From the NCBI GenBank assembly GCA_018699955.1, contig JABISG010000024.1, positions 1-43,689 on the forward strand: a DNA stretch of 43,689 bases, written 5' to 3'. The notes under the pieces were generated by a model, which worked only from the letters and a program-made list of their open reading frames with translations, did not search any database and was not told where the DNA came from. Made by a program: the position numbers and the translations under genes. Shown here piece by piece: positions 8,898 to 17,416 of the stretch (positions within the stretch are counted from its first letter, which is position 1; the number at the start of each line of letters is the position of its first letter). Origin of the DNA: Planctomycetaceae bacterium (GTDB lineage: Bacteria > Planctomycetota > Planctomycetia > Planctomycetales > Planctomycetaceae).

Positions 8898-9462
8898 AAC
8901 GCGCCGTGTTCCCGCCCGTTTGTCGGGTGCCTTTGATCTGCCGGTTCGATGATGCCGCAAGCGTCCCGTCTGCTCTACGCCTTTTCCGGACATTCCGAGA
9001 AAATGATGGTCAGTTTTTACTCCATCCTGTAGGGAGTTGAATTCCCGGCGGATGATGACCATGTTGATTGCACTTGCCGTGGGCCGAAGGAAACTGTTGC
9101 TGTGAACCGGTCGGCGAGAGCACTGCTGTCTCAATTACTCAAAGCGTTTCTGGCGTGTTGCGTATACAGACCGTTTTGGCTGGCGCGTCAATTGGGTCAA
9201 ACATGACGACGTTCGATCAGCTTCAAAACTGATCCGAGGCAGGCCGCAAACAAAGAGGACTACATTCTGTTCGCGAAACTCGTCGAATTCGGGACACCAA
9301 AACAAACGACCGTTTTCCAGGTTTCGTTGCGAACCGGAAAACTCTGGCCCGCTGCCAGATGCTCTTTCAAGTCGTTTCCTATCTTGACTTTTCTGGGCGC
9401 AGTGGGAGAGTCAACCAAGGGGACTTGTGCGCAACCCCGCAGGGTCCGGGGACTCCTGCCGC
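8898..9462. other. About 565-bp spacer without a supported gene
   Basis: No open frame here has family motifs, a plausible ribosome site or convincing composition. It contains a minus-strand TATAAT at 8893-8898 and the second copy of the dispersed repeat. It probably holds the PhoD-like promoter and the end of the aspartoacylase-like transcript. Confidence 0.5.
9265..9295 (+). repeat. Dispersed direct repeat, copy 2
   Basis: Exact second copy of TTCTGTTCGCGAAACTCGTC (9265-9284) followed by GAATTCGGGAC, matching the copy at 6690-6720 in the same orientation. Confidence 0.7.
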
Positions 9463-10377
9463 CTATGGTTGCGTTTCGATCACGACCGCCAACGCATCAC
9501 CCTTGTGGACGCGCGGAAATGTTCGCAGCACAGCGATGATTCCTGCGACGTTCGTCGTTACGGAATAGGGTTGGCCGTGATCGATGTCGTACACCATTCC
9601 CAATTCGTCTCCAGCCTCAATACGATCACCAAGTGTCTGGCTTGGTTCAAAGAAGCCCGTGACTGGGGCGGGATTACAGACCTGCATGTGTCCGGAACCG
9701 GGCTTGGGATCTTCACACACGGTCTCGACACGGTTGGGGGGGCAATCTCGCGTGAGCATGCCGAGTTCACTCAACACATTCCAGCAGCCTTCGACATAGG
9801 CATCGACGCCGACGGGGTCGCAGACTGCGGCTCCGGAGTATTCACAATAAATCGCGGGAACGCCTGCGTCTCTTGCGACGGAAAGCGTTCGTCCGTCAAG
9901 ATCGCCGGCCGTTCCCCACACCAGGGGGAGATTGAATGCCCGAGCCATTCGCCGTTGAACCTCGAGCACTTCAGGGTTTCGATGCAACACGTACCCGGCC
10001 AGGGGAAACACCTTAATTTGCGTCCCCCCAGTATGCAGATCGATGTAGTAATCGCATTCCTGAATCAATTCGCTCACCGCGAAGGCCGTTTGCTCTGTGA
10101 CGCTGCCTTGTTCGTCACCGGGACACGTTCTTGCCAAATCGAGTCCATCATCTCCACATCGATGCCCTCGCAGGAACGCGGATTCGTTCACAATCGGGAC
10201 GAGAGTCACGCGCCCCTGCAGTTGCAGCAACGACGACTCGTTGTTGCTCAATTCATCAATCAGTCGGCGGATGGCGGCAATCGGCTCGAACTCATCGCCG
10301 TGTACGCCTCCGGTAATCAGCAGGTGTTTCCCGGCAGTGCGTCCGTCGAATCGAAATGTTTTGAGCCGATCAGCCAT
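9463..10377 (-). CDS. Succinylglutamate desuccinylase/aspartoacylase-family zinc hydrolase
   Basis: A 304-residue M14-like amidohydrolase. The zinc site is complete: His26 and Glu29 in GGVHGDE and His115 in YYIDLHTGG, with the catalytic Glu179 in IYCEYSGA. DGLDLARTCPG is the local version of the family's DGxNLNRxFPG. The C-terminal third (about 225-304) is the beta-rich domain usual in this family (GDRIEAGDELGMVYD, HKGDALAVVIET). Such enzymes cleave acylated amino acids or similar amides in the cytoplasm; no signal peptide is present. Its start overlaps by 8 bases the stop of a possible small upstream frame. No arginine-catabolism genes are nearby, so astE is not claimed. Confidence 0.88.
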   Translation of the reverse strand: MADRLKTFRFDGRTAGKHLLITGGVHGDEFEPIAAIRRLIDELSNNESSLLQLQGRVTLVPIVNESAFLRGHRCGDDGLDLARTCPGDEQGSVTEQTAFAVSELIQECDYYIDLHTGGTQIKVFPLAGYVLHRNPEVLEVQRRMARAFNLPLVWGTAGDLDGRTLSVARDAGVPAIYCEYSGAAVCDPVGVDAYVEGCWNVLSELGMLTRDCPPNRVETVCEDPKPGSGHMQVCNPAPVTGFFEPSQTLGDRIEAGDELGMVYDIDHGQPYSVTTNVAGIIAVLRTFPRVHKGDALAVVIETQP

Positions 10378-10618
10378 CAGATGTTCCGTTGTTAGAATCA
10401 GTCAAGTATTGCAAAAGGAACTCTGAGTGAGCTTTACGGTCGATGTGTTTTCCGGGATTCATGATCGCCGGACAAGATTGCCGTACGCAGAGCACATCGA
10501 CATTCTGGATTTTTCGGCGTGAGTTCTCAACACCAAACGCATTGTCTTTGTTGCCCTGATGCCACGTTGCGCTTCCACCATCGACTGCTCCGGGCGTACC
10601 ATATGTTTTCTGTCTCAT
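10370..10618 (-). CDS. Possible small hypothetical protein
   Basis: An 82-residue frame (97 if started at 10663) that overlaps the start of the aspartoacylase-like gene by 8 bases, the kind of overlap seen in operons. It contains NAFGVENSRRKIQNVDVLCV and NPGKHIDRKAHSEFLLQYL, which look protein-like, but I recognise no family and see no strong ribosome site. The region is otherwise the shared spacer to the divergent membrane-protein gene. Treat as tentative. Confidence 0.3.
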   Translation of the reverse strand: MRQKTYGTPGAVDGGSATWHQGNKDNAFGVENSRRKIQNVDVLCVRQSCPAIMNPGKHIDRKAHSEFLLQYLTDSNNGTSDG

Positions 10619-10666
10619 CGAGACATCCGCCGAAACCGATTCGCCGTGCAGCAAGGAATTCACCCG

Positions 10667-11224
10667 ATGGCCCCTGATGCGGGAAACGCCCCTGATGCGG
10701 GAAGCAGCGCGAGGACGGCCATCACTGCCACTGCGCTGGGCGAGTCAGGAAAACACCTCGATCAGCTGGCTCTCTGTCACTACGTCCTTGGGGGGCTGAC
10801 CGCACTGTCGGCGCTGCCGCTGATTCCATACGCGATGTGTGCCTGGGAGATCGCACACTGGGTAGGACAGCCGGCGTTGTCTGATAGCGCGACGCAACTT
10901 CTTCGTTTGGTTCGTTTCATACCCGGTATGGACCGGCCCGATTACGACGACCAACTCTTGGGAGTGACGCTCGTCATGGCGCTCATCCCGACCATCGCAT
11001 TGATGTTCATGCATGGTCTCGTGCTGGCGTGCGTCGGTCGTTGGTTGGCCCGCCGCCGCAAATACAAGACGACCTTCGTCATCTCGCTGCTCAACCTGAC
11101 CAACGCCCCAATGGGAACGGCGCTCAGCGCGATCACGCTGGTGGTACTCCTGCGGCAAGCGGCGAAGCAGCTCTACAACCCAAAGCCCGCGGACGTCGAG
11201 CCAACACCACCGAACGAGAATTAA
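10667..11224 (+). CDS. Small membrane protein, uncharacterised family
   Basis: A 185-residue protein. ATG 10667 is chosen over the longer frame (from 10559) because AGGAA lies 8 nt ahead. A Pro/Ala/Gly-rich N-terminus contains a short duplicated motif (APDAGN/APDAGS). Then LDQLALCHYVLGGLTALSAL starts the first membrane segment (about 50-70), a central loop follows, a second segment is near 110-135 and a third near 150-170 ending in LRQAAKQLYNP. The HYVLGGLTAL start and the NAPMGTALSAITLVVL end resemble an unnamed membrane family common in bacteria with many paralogs. Function unknown. It converges with the DUF1501 gene, with 4 bp between stops. Confidence 0.75.
   Translation: MAPDAGNAPDAGSSARTAITATALGESGKHLDQLALCHYVLGGLTALSALPLIPYAMCAWEIAHWVGQPALSDSATQLLRLVRFIPGMDRPDYDDQLLGVTLVMALIPTIALMFMHGLVLACVGRWLARRRKYKTTFVISLLNLTNAPMGTALSAITLVVLLRQAAKQLYNPKPADVEPTPPNEN
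10670..10705 (+). repeat. In-frame 18-bp tandem duplication
   Basis: GCCCCTGATGCGGGAAAC is followed directly by GCCCCTGATGCGGGAAGC, one mismatch in 18, giving APDAGN-APDAGS right after the start Met of the membrane protein. The second copy also contains an internal ATG in another frame. Confidence 0.8.
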
Positions 11225-11228
11225 CGCG

Positions 11229-12629
11229 TCACGCGATGATGTCGTGAACGACGTTCCCGTGGACGTCGGTCAGACGAAAGTCGCGGCCGGCGTGACGGTA
11301 GGTTAGTCGTTCATGATCGAGGCCCATCACGTGCAGAATTGTCGCGTGGAAATCGTGAATGTGGACGGCGTCTTCCTCGACGTGATTGCCGATGTCGTCG
11401 GTCGATCCATGCACAATGCCCGCCCGAATCCCACCGCCGGCCAACCAGCAGGAAAATGCCGACGGGTGATGCGTGCGACTCTTGGTTCCCTTGCCGTCCT
11501 GCGCCCACGGGCTGCGACCGAACTCGGTGCAGAACACGAGCAGCGTATCGTCGAACAGACCCCGTTGTTTCAGGTCGCGGATCAGAGCGGCGATTGGCTG
11601 ATCGACTCGCTTGGCGTACTTGGCGTGTGTGCCAACGTCTCGGTGAGCGGCGTCCCAATTGTCTTTGCAGGCTCCGACTGCGTCGATAATTTCAACGAAG
11701 CGCACTCCGTTTTCGATCAATCGCCGCGCCATCAGACACTGAGCCGCATACGACGTCCGATCTCCCGGTTGCGAGCCGTACATGTCCAGCGTTGCTTTTG
11801 ATTCGCGACTCAAATCGAGCACTTGCGGTGCCAGATCTTGCAGGCCCTTGGCCGTGCGGAAAGAATTCATCCGGCCGATCAACTGCGAGTCACGAGACCG
11901 GCGTTTCAGATGTTGCTGGTTCAACGCCTGCATCAAACTAAGTTCCAGTTCCTGCAGCGGAAGAGGTGAAGCCGGCTTCAGATTCGGCAGCGGTTCATCG
12001 CCCGGATGGATGCGGACACCGCTGTGAACGCCCGGCAGAAAGTTCGCGTCCCAAATTTGCGGCCCGTTGTAGGGCCGATGTTCTGAGATGACGACGTGTG
12101 CTGGCAGATTCTCGTTGAATGTCCCCAACCCGTAACTCAACCACGCACCCAAGCTTGGCATGGCCGCGCCAGTGCTGCCGGTGTGAAGTTGCAGCGTGGC
12201 TTCGCCGTGATCGCGATGATCGGCGTGCATCGAGCGAATCAAAGCGGCTTCGTGCATGACTTCGCGAAGGTGCGGAAACAGATCGCTGACTTCGGTGCCA
12301 CAGTGACGATTGGGACGAAAGTTCCACAACGGCGCTTTCAGAAAGCGATCGGCTTTCGGCTGCCCGGAAACCGCCGCTCGCAACTCCGTGCCGATGGGAA
12401 GGTCATGGTCGCGGATCAGTCGCGGCTTGGGATCGAACGTGTCGACGTGCGAATATCCACCTGACATATAGAGCACGATGACGTGCTTGGCCTTCGGCGC
12501 ATGATGCGCCGGACGGGTCACCGATTCGTTCGCCGAAAGCAGCGTCCCGGGAAGCGCGGCGGTTCCCAACCCGGCGAGGGCAGTACCGATCGCTTCGCGG
12601 CGCGAGAGTTGTTGAGGTTGTCTGAACAT
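11229..12629 (-). CDS. DUF1501 family protein
   Basis: A 466-residue DUF1501 protein. The N-terminus (QQLSRREAIGTALAGLGTAA) has an SRR twin-arginine-like signal. Core motifs are HVIVLYMSGGYSHVDTFDPK, HADHRDHGEATLQLH, NWDAAHRDVGTH and CTEFGRSPWAQ followed by HHPSAFSCWLAGGGI. In this copy the usual WD-HGG segment is a longer NWDAAHRDVGTHAKYAKRVD insertion, so it belongs to a different subfamily from the proteins at 2902 and 21610. It starts 7 bp after the stop of the upstream DUF1549/1553 gene, so the pair is almost certainly one transcript. Biochemical role unknown. Confidence 0.9.
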   Translation of the reverse strand: MFRQPQQLSRREAIGTALAGLGTAALPGTLLSANESVTRPAHHAPKAKHVIVLYMSGGYSHVDTFDPKPRLIRDHDLPIGTELRAAVSGQPKADRFLKAPLWNFRPNRHCGTEVSDLFPHLREVMHEAALIRSMHADHRDHGEATLQLHTGSTGAAMPSLGAWLSYGLGTFNENLPAHVVISEHRPYNGPQIWDANFLPGVHSGVRIHPGDEPLPNLKPASPLPLQELELSLMQALNQQHLKRRSRDSQLIGRMNSFRTAKGLQDLAPQVLDLSRESKATLDMYGSQPGDRTSYAAQCLMARRLIENGVRFVEIIDAVGACKDNWDAAHRDVGTHAKYAKRVDQPIAALIRDLKQRGLFDDTLLVFCTEFGRSPWAQDGKGTKSRTHHPSAFSCWLAGGGIRAGIVHGSTDDIGNHVEEDAVHIHDFHATILHVMGLDHERLTYRHAGRDFRLTDVHGNVVHDIIA

Positions 12630-12636
12630 GACGCAA

Positions 12637-15198
12637 TCAATCGATGAAGAAGAATTCGTTTCCGGTTAACACAACACGGCACACAGCGGTGAGGGGCTGC
12701 ATATCGTCCTGTTTGGCTGCCTTGTCGGAAGGATCAGCCGCCTTGCGATACCGAGTGAGAAATTTGCGAATCGAACGGCTCTCGGACGTTTCGGGATCGC
12801 GGCCGTATGCCAATTGATAGAGGCGCGCGATGCGCGGCTCGTCTTCTTTTGTTTCCTCAATCAGCCGCCGGGCCAAGGCATCGGCCTGTTCTTTGACGAA
12901 CGATGAGTTCATCAGGTAAAGCGCCTGCGACGGAACGTTGGAACTGTCGCGGCGCGACGTGCTGGAGTTTCGGTCCGGGCCATCGAACAAACCGAGAAAC
13001 GAATTGCGAAACAACCGCTGCGTCATCATATAGACGCTGCGACGGTTGGTCGAAAACTCTTCGTGAAACGGCCGGTTCAGACTGAATCGGGCGGAATACC
13101 ACGGCTTGAACGGATGCGCCTCGCCTTGACTGCGATCAAGCAACCCCGTGACGGCGAGCATCGAATCGCGGATGACTTCGGCTTCCAATCGGCGGCGGGA
13201 GAACCGCCAGAGATGGATATTTTCTGGATCAACGGATTGCGGAATGTTCTTGTCCGCATTCCCTGGTTCAAGGTCGGAACTCAATCGATAGGTCTGCGTA
13301 AGTATGATTCGTCGGTGTAACTGTTTCAGCGACCAGCCGTCGCGCACGAATTGTTCGGCCAGCCAATCGAGTAGTTGCGGATGCGACGGCAGCGTGCCTT
13401 GCCGACCGAAGTTGTCCGGCGTGGCAACCAGTCCACGGCCGAAGTGCTGTTGCCAAATACGATTGACAATTACACGGGCGGTCAACGGATGCTCCGGCCG
13501 CGTGAGCCAACGCGCCAGTTCGAGGCGGCCCGATCCGGTTTTGATGACGGGCGGTTTGGGGCCGTCGATGGTCTGCAGAAAACGACGCGGCGTTTTCTCA
13601 CCGAGACGCTTCGGATTTCCCCGGCGGTGCCGTTTGGCGTCGTGTGGCGAACCTTCGGAGACGGCAAACACGAATTCGACACCGGGGTTTTCGGCCAGCT
13701 GTTTCTTCTCGCGTTTTATCCAGTTCAGATCGTGCAGCATCAATTCGCGGAACTTCCCCTTGTACCTCGCGAGTAGTTCATTCCGTTTTTCTTCCAATGC
13801 TGTCGTCGGTTGTTTTACTGCCGATGCTTGTTCAAGCTGTTTCGACACCGCTTTGAATTCATCAAGCGTTGGCTTGAGCCACGGTCGGAAGTGGTTGTTG
13901 ATTTGATACTCGTAGCGTGAAATCAACGCCCAATAATCATCGGCTTTGCGAAGCGACTTCTCATTGGGAACCGCCGGCACCAGCGCGGAGGGGGACTTCT
14001 CGTTCGACATTCCCATCCACGGGTAGACGGTACTCTCGAAGATGCCGTACAGCCCGTAGTAATCGGTGCTGAGAATCGGATCGAACTTGTGATCGTGACA
14101 GCGGGCACAGCGAAACGTCAGCCCGAGTACGCCGCGTCCCAGCGTGTCGAGCGTGTCATCGATCGTCAGGTGCATGTCGTCGCGTTTTGAATTGCCGAAC
14201 CGTCGCGAAAGTGCAATGAACCCAGTAGCCACCACCAACCCACGGGCGGTGTCATCGTTTTTGACCTTGCGGGCAATCAGGTCGCCGGCAATTTGTGCCT
14301 GCAGGAAATCATCGAACGGCATGTCGGCATTCAGTGAATCGATGACCCAATTGCGGTACCGATAGGCGGCCGGAATCGGAATGTCGCCGACATCACCTTG
14401 CGTGTCGGAATAACGCGCGACATCCAGCCACAACCGTCCCTGCCGCTCGCCGTAGTGCTTCGATGCCAACAGTCGATTGACGACTCGTTCAAAAGCCGCA
14501 TCGTCTTCATCTGCGTCGTTCAGAAAAGCGGTGACTTCAGCCGGCGTTGGCGGAAGCCCGATCAAATCCAGTGTTGCCCTTCGGATCAATGTTCGGCGGT
14601 CTGCAGGCTGCACGGCTGTCAGTTTCATCTGCTGACGTTTCGCTTCCACAAACCGATCGATCTCCGAATTGGCCCATCGCTTCTCGGCCACCTTTGGCGG
14701 ACTGACGATTCGCCGCGGCTGAAACGACCAGTGTTCGGAATGCGGGATTTGAACTGCTGTGCGCGGAGTTGTCTTGTTCGCCGGATTCTTCTCTGTGAAA
14801 TCCGCTTTGCCCCAAACGGCCCCGTCGTTGATCCAGCGTGCCAAGTCCGCAATCTCTTCTTTTGAGAGGGCGTCATCGGCATCCGGCGGCATTCGCAATT
14901 CCTTGTGAATCCGCTTGACGGCTTGCATCAACAAACTGTCCGCAGCGCGTCCCGGGACAACCGCCGGCCCATAGTCGCCACCAGCCAACAACGCCTTGCG
15001 GGAACCGACCGCCAACACGGAATCAGAATCGGCCCCACCATCGTGACAGTCGGCACATTTCTCGACCAACAGCGGACGAATCTTCAACTCGAAGAACTCT
15101 CGGCGAACGGCCGTCGGATCATCGGCGCAGACATCTCCGACTCCATTTGTCAGCAGGACGAGAGCGAGAATAATCATTGAAATGGGTGAGGCGTTCAT
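12637..15198 (-). CDS. Exported DUF1549/DUF1553 protein with N-terminal cytochrome-like domain
   Basis: An 853-residue protein. Residues 1-25 form a signal peptide; CADCH at 48-52 is the heme-type motif of a PSCyt1 domain that continues through [29 protein letters not shown]1549 spans about 165-375 ([38 protein letters not shown]) and ends with a second CxxCH (CARCH, 364-368). DUF1553 spans about 560-830 ([54 protein letters not shown], and the terminal [11 protein letters not shown]). The frame runs open to 15303, but Met at 15198 begins the signal peptide. First gene of the pair with the DUF1501 gene 7 bp downstream; divergent from the BlaI-type gene. Confidence 0.92.
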   Translation of the reverse strand: MNASPISMIILALVLLTNGVGDVCADDPTAVRREFFELKIRPLLVEKCADCHDGGADSDSVLAVGSRKALLAGGDYGPAVVPGRAADSLLMQAVKRIHKELRMPPDADDALSKEEIADLARWINDGAVWGKADFTEKNPANKTTPRTAVQIPHSEHWSFQPRRIVSPPKVAEKRWANSEIDRFVEAKRQQMKLTAVQPADRRTLIRRATLDLIGLPPTPAEVTAFLNDADEDDAAFERVVNRLLASKHYGERQGRLWLDVARYSDTQGDVGDIPIPAAYRYRNWVIDSLNADMPFDDFLQAQIAGDLIARKVKNDDTARGLVVATGFIALSRRFGNSKRDDMHLTIDDTLDTLGRGVLGLTFRCARCHDHKFDPILSTDYYGLYGIFESTVYPWMGMSNEKSPSALVPAVPNEKSLRKADDYWALISRYEYQINNHFRPWLKPTLDEFKAVSKQLEQASAVKQPTTALEEKRNELLARYKGKFRELMLHDLNWIKREKKQLAENPGVEFVFAVSEGSPHDAKRHRRGNPKRLGEKTPRRFLQTIDGPKPPVIKTGSGRLELARWLTRPEHPLTARVIVNRIWQQHFGRGLVATPDNFGRQGTLPSHPQLLDWLAEQFVRDGWSLKQLHRRIILTQTYRLSSDLEPGNADKNIPQSVDPENIHLWRFSRRRLEAEVIRDSMLAVTGLLDRSQGEAHPFKPWYSARFSLNRPFHEEFSTNRRSVYMMTQRLFRNSFLGLFDGPDRNSSTSRRDSSNVPSQALYLMNSSFVKEQADALARRLIEETKEDEPRIARLYQLAYGRDPETSESRSIRKFLTRYRKAADPSDKAAKQDDMQPLTAVCRVVLTGNEFFFID

Positions 15199-15204
15199 TC
15201 TCGC

Positions 15205-15210
15205 ATTATA
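15205..15210 (-). promoter_or_regulatory. Perfect -10 box with possible leaderless start
   Basis: TATAAT on the minus strand lies only 6 nt before the ATG at 15198. If used, transcription would start at or within a base or two of the start codon. The -35 candidate 17 bp further up (TTACGG) is weak, and no good ribosome site precedes this ATG, which would fit a leaderless transcript. Confidence 0.35.
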
Positions 15211-15316
15211 ACCAATCGGGACACACACCGTAACGCGCCGCCTTCCCCTCGGGCCGTCAACCCGACGCTCCAATCGAAAAGAATCTGATAACATCTGCGA
15301 CATCGACTGACTCCTC

Positions 15317-15346
15317 TTGACACAAGTCCTACTCAGGTAGTAGAAC
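15317..15346 (+). promoter_or_regulatory. Candidate promoter of the BlaI-type operon
   Basis: TTGACA at 15317-15322, identical to the sigma-70 -35 consensus, is followed after 18 bp by TAGAAC (15341-15346, four of six matches to -10). The -10 box overlaps the end of operator 1 and operator 2 lies just downstream, the layout expected for repression by blocking polymerase. Confidence 0.55.
15329..15343. promoter_or_regulatory. Operator 1 for the BlaI-type repressor (predicted)
   Basis: CTACT-CAGGT-AGTAG is a 5-bp inverted repeat with a 5-bp centre, lying inside the promoter spacer and -10 box. The same dyad recurs 23 bp downstream. BlaI/MecI-type repressors bind such short dyads (TACA-TGTA in staphylococci) as dimers on paired sites; the CTACT arm is a different sequence but the architecture matches. 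Confidence 0.65.
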
Positions 15347-15351
15347 TCCGC

Positions 15352-15366
15352 CTACTCGGGTAGTAG
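15352..15366. promoter_or_regulatory. Operator 2 for the BlaI-type repressor (predicted)
   Basis: CTACT-CGGGT-AGTAG, identical arms to operator 1 with one difference in the centre, 23 bp centre to centre (about two helical turns). It falls downstream of the -10 box, 20 bp before the start codon and just ahead of the ribosome site GGAGGG (15371-15376). Confidence 0.65.
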
Positions 15367-15386
15367 CACAGGAGGGAACCACCGCT

Positions 15387-15779
15387 ATGAGTCGGAATCA
15401 TCAGCTTGCCAGACTGCAGTTAGCCATCATGCAGGTGTTGTGGGATCGAGGGGAAGCGACCGTCGCCGAGGTCCGCGATGCACTCGAGGACGACCGCCCG
15501 CTGGCCTACACCACGGTCGCCACCATGCTGACCAAGATGGAACGCAACGGCCAGGTGGCGCACCGCACCGAAGGCCGCGTCCACGTTTATCGGCCCGCGC
15601 TGCACCGCGAGCGCGTCAGCCAGTCGATGGTGGCCGACCTTGCCGGCCGCCTGTTCGACGGCAACGTGACCGAAATGGTCAGCCATCTGCTCGACGGCTG
15701 CGACGTCTCGACGGAAGAACTTGCTCGGCTGAAAACGCTCATCCGCCAGAAGGAACGGGAGGTGAAAGATGATGACTGA
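15387..15779 (+). CDS. BlaI/MecI/CopY-family transcriptional repressor
   Basis: A 130-residue winged-helix repressor. LQLAIMQVLWDRGEATVAEV opens the DNA-binding domain and LAYTTVATMLTKMERNGQV is the recognition-helix and wing region with the family's Y-T-T-V-x-T-L/M-x-x-L/M pattern. RVHVYRPAL leads to the dimerisation helix (VADLAGRLFDGN), where BlaI and MecI are cut by their protease. A canonical GGAGGG precedes the ATG by 10 nt. The stop overlaps the start of the M56 gene by 11 bases, so the two are translationally coupled. It should bind the two CTACT dyads just upstream and repress its own operon. Family members otherwise control beta-lactamase, mecA or copper export; none of these is nearby. 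Confidence 0.92.
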   Translation: MSRNHQLARLQLAIMQVLWDRGEATVAEVRDALEDDRPLAYTTVATMLTKMERNGQVAHRTEGRVHVYRPALHRERVSQSMVADLAGRLFDGNVTEMVSHLLDGCDVSTEELARLKTLIRQKEREVKDDD

Positions 15780-17361
15780 ATTCCTCACCACCGCCACCGT
15801 GACCGTTCTCGATTTGTTGACGACGTACCTGTTGCACTCCACTTTGCTGTTAGCAATCGCGGCGCTCGCCGTTTGGTGTTGCCGCACACGAAGCCACGCA
15901 CTGACCGAACGGCTGTGGAAGTCGGCCGCCGTGATTCCGCTGCTGACTGCCCCACTGCAACTTCTCAGCGGCGTGGGAAATCCGGTGTTCTCTCCCCGTT
16001 GGGTCGAACCGGTCGCACAACTTTCAGTTGAAATTCAGCAAACCGACATGCCGAAGACGCTCGGTGTTGATGACAGCGAACCTCTCGAACCTGCCGACGA
16101 ACCGTTGATGGTAGAGGCCGATGTCGCCCCAGTCGAAGCTCCACCGTCGTGGCTTCCTGTAGATGGCGCATCGGCAACATGGCAGGTCGAAGATTCCGCC
16201 GAGGCACTGATCGAGTCGATGCCACCGCCAGACACTGCCGTGATCGATGTTGCACTCACGGGTCCCACCACAACTGTGACTGTCACGCCGTCGATATCAG
16301 TCGATTCAAAACCATCAATTGCCGCCGCGCCGAAGTCACTGCCCGGATTCATGGCGTGGTTGGCCGGGCTGGCGGTTTTGATTGTGACTGTTGGTTCGCT
16401 GCGGTTTCTGGTCGCCGGCCATCGGTTTCGTCGGCGAATTCAGAAGTTCCGTGCAGTTGACACAGGCCCTGTGAGGGACGCGCTGGGCCGCGTGATCCGA
16501 CGATCATCACTGCGCCGCCGTGTGCGGTTACTGGAAGCTGATGATGTTGGCGAGCCAATTGCTTTTGGCATCTGGCAGTGGACGATCGCAGTTCCCCGGG
16601 GCATTGAAACGCGGTTGAACCACCGCGAGTTGGAAGCGCTGTTGGCGCACGAACTGGCCCATCTCGTTCGCGGCGACGCCAGGTGGCTGTTGATGGGACG
16701 GTTGCTGTGCGGTTGCCTGCCGTTTCAGCCATTGAATTTCGTCGCCCGCATTCGTTGGCGGCAGGCGGCCGAGTTTCAATGCGATGACTGGGCCGCCGAT
16801 CGTACCGGTAGTCCGTTATCGCTGGCCCATTGTTTGACGCGCGTGGCGGAATGGCGGCTGGATGCCGCAAGTTGTGCGTGCGCACTTCCCGCCGGTGGAC
16901 CGCAATCGACGTTATCCCGCCGCGTGGAACGTCTGTTGGCCGACTGCCCGCAAACCGATCCGTGGAGCCGTTCGCGACGTCGGCGATTGTTAACAGCTTT
17001 CACGCTAATCGTCGCCGCCGTGCTCTGCTGGCACGGTCCAAGGACGACACTGCTGGCCCAGTTTGACGAGGAACGTGATGGTCTGACATCCGGTGGATCG
17101 GCATCGCTCGACATCGACATTCTGGCAGACGAAATCCACTCTCTCGACGTCGAACTGCGGCAACTGGAAGCGGATCTGCGGAAAGTTGAATCCCTGGTTC
17201 GCAACAGCAACCAACCACCCGAAGTGCAGACACTCGCCACGCGCCTGTCGGCCCGATTGGCCGACCTGCGGCGGCATCGCCGCGAACTACTGACCCGCGC
17301 CGGTCCGGCATCAAAGGATTATATGCCAGCACCGGCACCAGAACGTGCAAACGACTATTGA
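15769..17361 (+). CDS. M56 (BlaR1/MecR1-like) membrane metalloprotease sensor
   Basis: A 530-residue integral-membrane zinc protease. Membrane segments are near residues 18-38, 50-68, 195-215 and a last one at about 415-432. HELAH (294-298) and Glu335 (AAEFQCDD) form the zinc site typical of M56. A long Asp/Val/Thr/Pro-rich linker (about 85-190) separates the second and third segments. After the last segment comes a roughly 95-residue exported tail, not a penicillin-binding domain: it has a Leu/Glu/Arg heptad region (SLDVELRQLEADLRKVESLV) and no SxxK motif in a transpeptidase context. It should cleave the BlaI-type repressor upon a signal sensed by tail or linker. GGAGGTGA precedes the start (ATG 15769 or 15772). 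The secretin-like gene follows after 55 bp. Confidence 0.88.
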   Translation: MMTEFLTTATVTVLDLLTTYLLHSTLLLAIAALAVWCCRTRSHALTERLWKSAAVIPLLTAPLQLLSGVGNPVFSPRWVEPVAQLSVEIQQTDMPKTLGVDDSEPLEPADEPLMVEADVAPVEAPPSWLPVDGASATWQVEDSAEALIESMPPPDTAVIDVALTGPTTTVTVTPSISVDSKPSIAAAPKSLPGFMAWLAGLAVLIVTVGSLRFLVAGHRFRRRIQKFRAVDTGPVRDALGRVIRRSSLRRRVRLLEADDVGEPIAFGIWQWTIAVPRGIETRLNHRELEALLAHELAHLVRGDARWLLMGRLLCGCLPFQPLNFVARIRWRQAAEFQCDDWAADRTGSPLSLAHCLTRVAEWRLDAASCACALPAGGPQSTLSRRVERLLADCPQTDPWSRSRRRRLLTAFTLIVAAVLCWHGPRTTLLAQFDEERDGLTSGGSASLDIDILADEIHSLDVELRQLEADLRKVESLVRNSNQPPEVQTLATRLSARLADLRRHRRELLTRAGPASKDYMPAPAPERANDY

Positions 17362-17416
17362 AACATCTCACCCGCAAATCCAACATCTCCCTCTCTGTTC
17401 AGAATGGAATCGAACT

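Noticed and set aside
9463..10377. astE of arginine catabolism
   Set aside because: Family match only; none of the other ast genes is nearby and the family has many other substrates.
9427..10395. 322-residue plus-strand frame opposite the aspartoacylase-like gene
   Set aside because: The opposite strand has the full zinc-site motifs; this frame is a by-product of codon bias.
15199..15303. N-terminal extension of the second DUF1549/1553 protein
   Set aside because: Arg-rich stretch ahead of a proper signal peptide; it covers the promoter-like TATAAT.
15387..17361. Beta-lactam resistance locus
   Set aside because: The BlaI and M56 families match, but there is no beta-lactamase or PBP gene and the M56 protein has no penicillin-binding domain.
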